The notes under the pieces were generated by a model. It did no database searches, was not told the DNA's origin, and saw only the letters and a program-made list of their open reading frames with translations. From Stereum hirsutum FP-91666 SS1 (Eukaryota > Basidiomycota > Agaricomycetes > Russulales > Stereaceae), in assembly GCF_000264905.1 (NCBI RefSeq), contig NW_006763131.1, positions 214,138 through 278,137 of the forward strand: DNA of 64,000 bases, given 5' to 3'. Shown here in pieces: positions 56,483 through 64,000 of the stretch. A program made the translations under genes and the position numbers. Position 1 is the first letter of the stretch; every line of letters begins with the position of its first letter.

Positions 56483-57913
56483 ATGTCGTTGGATCCTACC
56501 ATCACATTTGTTGTGGTCCCCAAAGGGGCCCGCCTTATGTCTCAGCCTCTCGACGGTGGACAGCCTGCTGTAGAGACGATCATAGAAGACCCCGTCGTTC
56601 TCACGATTCCAAAATCAAGGCTCGACGCCCTATGCCTCCACCCCGTCAAGTATCTTAGGTTCCTCGCTTGGGCCATTTTGATGCTTCCTGGCACTATCCA
56701 ACTCGCGGACACCTCTGAGGATCTGCCCGATGATTTTCCACTCGACTCGTTGCTCCCGGCGGCTGAGTACATCTTTGTACCGAGACCACCCTCCTCATGT
56801 GAGCATTCGCCTTTCTGGCCCGCAGTCCAGTCAACTGACAATTTCTCTTGATATTCAGTGGCGGACGCCAGAACGTTCGACCCTACCACCCTGGGTAGGC
56901 AGGGAGAAGGCTCCGCAACCAGCGAATCTCGGAAGCGGAATTTCAGTGACAAGCTTCGTGAGCGCGACGAGCGCTGCATCTTCACAGGATTCCTTTTCTT
57001 CGAGGCTGCCCACATTGTACCTTTCCAAAGAGGCAGCGAGGTGCGTTTTCTATCCGTCATGCCGGGACAAACCAATGCTTAACCACAGGTGGTCATCTCA
57101 GTGGCTTCAAAAGCTCATTCGATCACGCCTGCAGCCAGATTCGGAGCCCCCTTCGTACAGATGCAATGAACCGGGTCACGAGGTCGACGATCCTATCGCT
57201 ACGCTGAGGGACATCGACGATAAAAGGAACGGTTTTTTGTGTGCCCCGCATGGTCTCTACGATGACGGCTCGTGGGCTATCATGCACGTAAGATTATTTG
57301 CCTGCATCATCCTCCAAGTTTGAGTCTAAATTGTGTCTCTTAGACTCCCAATCACATCCTCACCGTAGAAGATATACCAAAATCCGATCGACGGGCCCCG
57401 GTCCCTCCCCAGACACTCCCCAATCCTTCTAGACCCAATTATCAGCGCTTCACTGCGCAATGGATCGTAAACCCATCCGAAGCACACCTCCTTGGGATGG
57501 GTGATAACACGGATGCTGCGTTTGCGAACCATAAAATGCAAAAGCCGTCCGCCTTTCTTCTCGATTGTGCCTACGGAGCTGCTGCATTACGACAATGGGG
57601 CGTTGGAGCCGACGGCGCGCTTCGTATATTCCCAGAACATCTCCCTCGACCTAAGCCTATCGAACACCCGAGCATGTCCCGATCCAGACCGGAGTACTCT
57701 ACCACCGCCGAAGATCGTGCATCGAGGCAAAGGAATGATGGAGATGATCATAGATCTGTGCGCTCGGATGACACAGTTATCGATGGCACCGATAAGTTCG
57801 ACGTCATGTATTCAGTGCTTACGGGCTTGTATAATGCAGGACTAGGCAAGCGTGTTGAGCCTCCCGAAGCGAAAGTCACGAGGTGGCTCGACACAGCTGG
57901 TGCAGGAATATGA
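56483..57913 (+). CDS. HNH_2-domain nuclease-like protein, copy C (417 aa)
   Basis: This is the clearest of the three paralogues. Exon 1 encodes MSLDPTITFVVVPKGARL to YIFVPRPPSS. Exon 2 gives ADARTFDPTTLGRQG and the HNH core RCIFTGFLFFEAAHIVPF (residues 144-161), exon 3 WLQKLIRSRL to NGFLCAPHGLYDDG (209-222), and exon 4 TPNHILTVEDIPKS to the stop after TRWLDTAGAGI. The His of AAH and the Asn/His of NGFLCxxH fit the HNH_2 pattern. The C-terminal domain (FTAQWIVNPSEAHLL, PSAFLLDCAYGAAALRQWG) is shared only with copies A and B here. No signal peptide or TM helix. DNA cleavage is inferred from the domain; partner and target are unknown. Confidence 0.78.
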
Positions 57914-57964
57914 TAGTTGTCGTGGTGACGTTCCATAGTGATTCAATTAGGAAAAGTTGTCCCG

Positions 57965-58100
57965 CCAAGTCGCATTTTGTCTCACACCGTATTTCGTCGC
58001 ATCTCGTTCGTTCCGTCTCGTCGTATGTTGTCTCGTACCGGATCTTGTCGCATCTCGTTCGTCCCGTATCGTCGCATTTTGTATCGCATAATATAATACT
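57965..58100 (+). repeat. Degenerate TCTCGT-like tract downstream of HNH copy C
   Basis: It begins about 50 bp after the stop codon and repeats words such as gcatctcgttcgt, ccgtctcgtcgta and gtctcgtaccg, roughly every 10-20 bp. It lies on the same gene-relative side as the tracts of copies A and B. Confidence 0.55.
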
Positions 58101-58574
58101 GTATAATATTATCTCGCAGAACGTACAATCCCTCATTTTCTCTTTGCTATCTCGGACCATTACTGTATTCTTATGGCAAAACGTCGTGACATTTATGGTT
58201 TCAATCTTGGCAGGGTTGCTCAGCAGTCAGGAGCATTTGATTGTGGCCACCTAACTCTCCGCTCATTACTCCTGAGATCATTCCCTCGAAAGTAGTTATC
58301 CAATACTCTCTCTATATTCTGTTTCGGCCCCCTCCGACGATGGATCCTGTCGAACGCCCACCTCGTCCTCTGTGTTAGCGAGATCGGAGTCATCGAGTTA
58401 GGGGGAGCGGTGAGTAGCGGCAGATAGCGTGTCGTCAGCTTCAGAATTGGAAAGATGATGCTCAGTCCGGTGTGGTACTGTATCAACTAACGTGCGACGA
58501 ACAGCTAGGACTTTTTAGTGAATCTACTCCTTGTGTGGAGGATTGCATACGCCCTCAGTCGACAATGGACAAGG
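58101..58574. other. Intergenic, no gene seen
   Basis: No coding frame or RNA gene is recognised between the tract and block D. Confidence 0.35.
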
Positions 58575-58810
58575 AGCGAGGAATTAGAAGACAGGTCATA
58601 AATCATTAGTCCATGCTACATATCCGTGCAGCGAGCGCTGTACAAGATGCACATTTTGGCGGTGACAGGCAAACGGGAAGGCTCTGTATGTACAGTACGT
58701 ACACTCTATGTGAGCGAAAATCTATGTCGAGAGGGTGTAGGTAAAGAAAAATGATGAAGGATGAGGATGAAGCATAAGTGGGTGATGTCTATTCTACGAA
58801 CCCAATATCG
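58575..58810 (+). repeat. Dispersed block D, copy 3
   Basis: This is the partner of 54050-54280. It lies in the 3' flank of the minus-strand transporter gene, so part may be its 3' UTR, from which the other copies could derive. Confidence 0.65.
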
Positions 58811-58902
58811 GCATTGCAGAGGCTCGTCGCCAGAAGATAAACGAAGAGGGACAAGGGGGACGTGAGCTGTGGGGATGTAAAGGTAGATATCGAAAAGGTC
58901 GA

Positions 58903-61023
58903 TTAGAAAAGAAGTTGAAGAGTATAAGCCGTAAGTGCGGTCATGGAGACAAACATAATAATGTATTGAGGGATGAGGAATGGTGACAAGTGTTCTGCCG
59001 ATCCAGTACCAGAGTACACCTGCGTGAGGAACACCTGTGTTGTCGCTGTCGGCAGGCAGGATAAGAAACTATTCCACCAACGAACATCAACGACTGTTCA
59101 TGACAACAAGAGTAGAGAACGAACGGGACGCACATGCAAACGAACTGTAAGACCTTATCCTCCGAATCCACAACGCCTGCCTTCGTCAACCCTCTGACGA
59201 TCAAAACGCCTAGCACGGGACTGATAATCATCTTTCCAATCGCCAAACTCATAATCGCACCCCTCGGTATCTTCTGCCACTCTTCACTGCTCCTAAAGCT
59301 CGGAACCTTCAATCTAGCCAACGCACTCCCCAAACATACTAATCCAAGGGGAACGGAAGCTCCGCCCATGAATGTTGTGGTATCCATGATGAAAGCGAGG
59401 GGAGGTTCACCGTCGGGTGCATTTGGAATGCCGGTATATGATGTGGTGGTGAAGAGGGATTTTACGGGCGTGATGAGTGCGATAGGGAAGGCAATGATGA
59501 TGGACAGGGAAGCGGGTGTGACGAAGCCTAAGAGAATGGTGCGGAGGTTCCAGATGATCTTTTGGCGACGGGTGCGGTTCGCGTTAGATGGTCGAGCGAC
59601 GGCGGATTCAGAGGTGAAAGAAGGAAGTGTTGGATTGGTCGGAATGATAGGTGAGATAGGCTGGTCACCGTGGACGATTGTGGGTGCGGGAGAAGTAAAT
59701 CGTGAGGCAACCGGAGAGGCAAACCGTGATGCAAGGGCAGCGTCGGAATGTGGTGGGACAATGGTGGTGCCACCGTCATCTTGAGGGCAGAAGGAGACGT
59801 GTCGGCTCATAGATGGCATCCAGTTATGGAAGGCATCGGACGGTGTAGGCGATGATGGGCCATAATTTCCAGGCGAGCCACAATCATCTACATCCTTCTC
59901 GTTGAGGTCATGCCCGTGGTCATTGCTCAGTGGCGCTTTGGAGTAAGACCGAGCCTTCGGCGCGTCAGCCTCAAAGTCTGATGGCGAATGGGGCCGGAAC
60001 TCTGGGTCTGACGCCTTCTCGTCGGAGCTGATGGATGCTGTCGAGCTGAACGGGTGTTTCCAGTTCCGGGCGCGGGCAACGAAATTGAGTAGGAGTTTGC
60101 GTTGCCTGCATCTGAGCCTTTCGCGAACTTCATCGGGCTCGACGTCTGGACCAACAAAGTCCCTGGCGATGAGACGATTACCGCCCATAGGGAAGAGCGT
60201 GACCTGGGAACAGAGGAGCTCAATTGTATAATCTTGGTGTGATAAGACGAATTCTTACGAAGAACACGAGGATAAAGGCGGAGATATATGCCACCGCGAG
60301 GTCTTCGTCTGCAGTTCCATTGAAGGGCGCCACTGCTGTGATACTCATGATCACAGAGGTTGCTGTAAAAAAGGTTTCGTAACTCCATGAGCTCCTGCTA
60401 TGAGCGTTGAACCGGGAAACCAGAAAGGACAGGGGGCGTAGACTCACGAATGTCACCAACATTCCCCCAGATACCAGCAGCGATCATCCCATGCCTAAAC
60501 CGATGAGGGACCCAGAATATCTGCGTAATGGTCCAGGCCATGACCATGCCTATGCCCTGATATATGAAAGCAATCAAAACCAAGGGTCCTAGCGAGATTC
60601 ATCTATACATGAGCGGGAGAGGGGACAGGGAAGGAAGAGGGGAGGGGTGGAGGCCTTTGGGTGAAGGCAGGCTCCTGCGCATGCACACCTAGGGCGGAGA
60701 TGTTGTCTGAAGAGAAGGCCGGAACAATGCGAGAGAACATGAGGGATGGCATGGCAATATTCTAAACGCAAAGCTTTGATTTAGCGCTGAAGATATTTGG
60801 ATGATATTGAGAACGCACCAGCGCAATCTGCCCCGCTCCACGAGCGGCCTGAACGGGGAACAGTTCGGCTTTGGTCAAAATAAAGCCAGAAGCAACGCAG
60901 AGGAACCTATGTACGACAGGAATAAGTTGAGCCTCCACCATAAATATATAGAACGGCAAATACCACTCACAAGCGAAGCAAAGGCCTGAACGACACCCAG
61001 ATGAGAGCTCCAGCGCCAAGCAT
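58903..61023 (-). CDS. PIN-like auxin efflux carrier family membrane transporter (Mem_trans)
   Basis: The start exon is MLGAGALIWVSFRPLLR. It splices in phase to LFLCVASGFILTKAELFP, then NIAMPSLMFSRIVPAFSSDN, GIGMVMAWTITQIFWVPHRF, GMIAAGIWGNVGDIPTSVIM, MSITAVAPFNG, YISAFILVFFV and TLFPMGG. A hydrophilic central loop of about 250 residues is rich in Ser/Pro. The C-terminal half follows: LRTILLGFVTPASLSIIIAF, FMGGASVPLGLVCLGSALAR and GKMIISPVLGVLIVRGL, ending FLTQVYSGTGSAEHLSPFLI and MFVSMTALTAYTLQLLF at 58903. Two five-helix bundles around a loop are the family plan. In fungi these proteins are probably ER or plasma-membrane carriers; the substrate is unknown. Confidence 0.85.
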
Positions 61024-61824
61024 CTTGTCTGGTCCGGTTCTCGTTCGTCGTCGTGAAGGTCGTAGGATAAATCAGAGGTCTATTCACAAGAAAAAGTAAC
61101 GGAAGCCTCGACGCCGACGCCAACGACTCTCGCAAAGAGGTCCAATAGAGAGAAAGCCTGGGAATGGGTGGGCTCTTCGCTGCTCCGAGGAGCTCGCTGG
61201 TTTTATAAAGTCTGGCCATGGTCGGATACAGGACATGATAGGTCCGTCGGAGCTCCGGCCCGCAGTGATACAATCGGAAATGGGCCACACCTTGGCAGGT
61301 GGCCAACGTCGACAAGGCGTTCAATGATATCATATCGGTGAAACAGTTATGGGCTAGACCGCAAAGAATACGAAAACGAGAAAAGTGAGGAGATAAACAT
61401 TCTCGAGGAGCGAGAGGGGTGAGTCATTATGTCGACCGACTACCAAATCCTGCGGAAAGGCGTGCAGTTCGACGTCAGTCGCTAGTCATCGAAAAGCAGG
61501 AGAGCATGAGGCGAACCGAGTGAGAGAATCGATTGTCAATCGACAGCAAGCGCGAACTTGAGCTTGAAGACCTGACCGTTGTTTGGGATTCTGATCAACG
61601 CTGACCATGAAGAGGCCAATTTTCCCATGATGCTCAAACAGCTTACTCCGCCGTGGCTCGAGGGTAGACCATATTCATTGTACAGACGACTTTGAGTTCT
61701 TGCAATGTTGCTGTGATAGTATACATGCATCAATATCTTCTCCTTTTTCCATCTGTTCCATATGTGTCTCATCTACCTTGTCTTACCTTCCCTTACCCTA
61801 CCCATTCTCTACGCTTCCATACCC
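61024..61824. other. Intergenic between two minus-strand genes
   Basis: This is the upstream region of the PIN-like gene and 3' flank of the deubiquitinase gene. A 152-codon frame overlapping the PIN start (60875-61333) reads another frame of its first exon and is not supported. Confidence 0.4.
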
Positions 61825-64000
61825 TCAAACCCTCTCAAAGACATACAAATAAGCCAACGCCTTCAACTCCCTCACGCTCTCCTCATCTGCCTTCACCACC
61901 TTCTCGTCATTAAACAACACCCATCCCTCCCCTTCCTTCTTGATATGCGCGACGTAATGTCCCGAGTGGACGGATGGGCCTTTATGCGAGATGAAGGCTT
62001 TGAGGATGTATTTCGCTGGGATGGTCGCAGTGCCGCCCATAGATGGGGTCGTGGCTTCGGCAGTGGTGGGCGCAGCGGGAGCGGGATCGTCAAGGCCTGT
62101 GTCGTCTGGATGTGAGAAGAGCCATTCGACGGCGCGTTCGGGATCACCTCCCTGAGCACAATCATTCAGCAGAGATAGCGTCCATACAGATCGTTCGTGG
62201 AAAAGCTTGGAGACCATAGGCAGGAACAGTACGAACCGTTTCCCGCAGCGCCTTTTTAGCCTGCGCTGAACTGAAACCCATATCCGCCAACATCGAAACT
62301 TGCTCCGCACTCGGCTCCGGACCACTCGAACTAGCCCCTCCTCCTGCTGAAGCACCACCGAAGTCGATTGGAGCATCGATATCTGCAAATGGAGCGACCG
62401 TCGGTATTGTAGGAGGAATACTATGAGGGTGAGAAGGTGTAGAACATACCAGGGTCCTCCATATGCGCGAACAACCAGTTCATAGCAGCCTCAGGATCGG
62501 AATTTCCAGTCGCAAGAAGGGCTTTCTGACATCTTACTTGCGGGAAACCCATAGCTTCCAGCTGGGCCATAGCGGCTTCGTTGAAGGATGGCGCGGTTGT
62601 AGGTGCTAGACGAGGATATTAGTGAGGTGACAAAACGAAATGAAACGCAGAAGGGGAAGGGTATATACCAGGTGCGTCCCCTGGGAGTTCGGTCTCGCCT
62701 GGCTGAAGACCTTTGCTGAGGTATTTGTCGAGAATGAGGGTATCGTCCTCAGGCATGATGAGTGGGATATCTGTACATCAAAGCCAAATCCATCTCAGTA
62801 CTGCACCGCCAAAAACTAGAATCAACGGGACCAGAGTAAATACACACCAAGCTTCGTAGGCACCCAATTCACGAGCTGGAACTTCTTCGCATGCACGACC
62901 AGCGTAGTCGGAAACGTCTTCATCCCGACTTGCTTCCTCGCCTCCACATTCGCATCACATTTCGGACAGCGATACTCCAGTCCCTCAACGCCAAACACCC
63001 CATCCAGACATTCATCCACTTTGACATCTTCGTATTTGATCCTTCCCTCTTCGTCTTTACCCTTCTCTCGGGCAGGAACAGCAAGACTCAGCACGTCCTG
63101 CTGATCGACTCTGTACCTCACCCCGCCACACCTCCCACATTCCAATTTCTGCTCCATCCCAAACGCGAAGACCTCTTCCGGTCCAGGAGTCCCAACTTTC
63201 TTAGCGTGACGACGAAGCGTGGTGACCAGATGTCCCAAAAACTCCTCAGAATCTTGTTGTCTCATCGTAGCGAACTCTTCGTGGCCCTTGCCCACTAAAG
63301 CCTTGAACATCGTAGGCTTGATACCCTCCTGAAACACCGGTGTAGGCGAGTCATGAGCGAGTGGGTTCGTGCTCTTCGGGTCTTGGGCGGAAGGAGATGG
63401 CGAGGCGCGAGGATGCGAGTATCGGCCCGAAAGAAGGCCGTCTGCGATTTTATGCATTTGACAGTCTATACAGTCGGCGGGGAGGGGGGTGGTGCAGGTG
63501 ATCCAGTGTTCGGGTGCGGTGGGGAGGTAGCGGGCTTGGAAGGACGGAAGGGAGAAGATGGCTTGCAGGACTGAGGCCATGTAACAGCTGGCATGCACCA
63601 CATACGCGATATCTTCGTCAGCCATCGTGTATATGAAGGTAAAAGCGGGAGACGGAGTGTTACCTGTTCCCTAGGTTCGCGAGACCAGTTAATCCGGGAC
63701 CGAACACGGGCTCGAGCGCTTTGCCTGATTCGTCGGTGAGGGAGAAGTCGAACTTGAGGTTATGTTCGATCTGGAGTTCCGTCATTGACTTTTCGGTCTT
63801 GGTCTGCGTTTGGACGTTGATCCCGAAAGTCGACAAGTGAAGCGCGAGTTCGGGGTCGAGTTTCGAGTCGTTGCAGATGTAACAGTATATGTCTGCGATT
63901 GTGGTGCAGCGATGGTGGATGAGTAAAGGTAGATAAAATGAATGAGGAATGGATGGGTGAATAAGAAGATTAGCTGTACCTGCCGAGCCTTCGGGGGTGA
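61825..64000 (-). CDS. Ubp14/USP5-type ubiquitin carboxyl-terminal hydrolase, 5' end beyond window
   Basis: This deubiquitinase type disassembles free polyubiquitin chains. From the right edge the exons give part of a ZnF-UBP-type region (IADIYCYICNDSKLDPELAL), then VFGPGLTGLANLGNSCYMAS, the Cys box, spliced across an intron. Next come QQDSEEFLGHLVTTLRRHA, CGRCGGVRYRVDQQ and YRCPKCDAN (zinc ribbon), two UBA domains (AMAQLEAMGFPQVRCQKAL and EQVSMLADMGFSSAQAKKAL), and the His box GPSVHSGHYVAHIKKEGEGW then VLFNDEKV, ending YLYVFERV at 61825. Cys box, two UBAs and His box in this order are specific to the USP5/Ubp14 group. The gene is partial only because the window ends. Confidence 0.9.

Noticed and set aside
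59134..59784. 216-codon plus-strand gene
   Set aside because: Antisense of the PIN-like transporter's C-terminal half, which has clear family motifs.

Overview
The window looks like part of a basidiomycete (probably Agaricomycete) nuclear genome. Most genes are split by short GT-AG introns of about 45-90 nt. The proteins include types common in mushrooms: a GMC oxidoreductase, an F-box protein, a small cysteine-rich secreted protein, a GH51 arabinofuranosidase, UstYa/DUF3328 proteins, HNH_2 nuclease-like proteins and a But2-C-like membrane protein. Gene models were built by eye from splice sites and family motifs. No search was run, so product names rest on motif recognition.

Layout. 0.4-3.0 kb: a GMC oxidoreductase (-). 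3.0-6.5 kb: repeats, an orphan signal-peptide exon (-) and one weak gene (+). 6.5-15.7 kb: two GPR1/FUN34/YaaH (AceTr) acetate-transporter paralogues pointing away from each other. Between them lies the 5' half of a duplicated NAT9-type acetyltransferase gene, bracketed by direct repeats that share an exactly conserved stem-loop core of about 80 bp. 17.7-18.9 kb: a nested fold-back transposon. 19.7-22.0 kb: a basidiomycete protein (-) with an apparent trypsin-like His/Asp/Ser triad. 23.1-25.4 kb: the intact NAT9-like gene (+). 25.7-27.2 kb: an F-box protein (-). 27.3-29.6 kb: SINE-like and Helitron-like debris. 29.7-36.1 kb (all -): a one-TM orphan, a small secreted protein and a GH51 enzyme. 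37.5-40.1 kb: a flavin monooxygenase (+).

From 40.9 to 57.9 kb the window is an accessory region. Three HNH_2-domain paralogues (two apparently intact, one broken) surround a block with two divergent gene pairs: But2-C-like protein/UstYa-1, and multi-TM protein/UstYa-2. A GNAT acetyltransferase lies beside UstYa-1. UstYa proteins act in fungal RiPP (dikaritin) and other peptide pathways, so this block is a candidate natural-product locus, but I found no precursor peptide. The HNH copies share a promoter motif and a degenerate TCTCGT-like tract downstream. A separate dispersed repeat sits near each copy.

58.9-64.0 kb returns to housekeeping genes: a PIN-like auxin-efflux-carrier-family transporter (-) and a Ubp14/USP5-type deubiquitinase (-) whose 5' end lies beyond the right edge.
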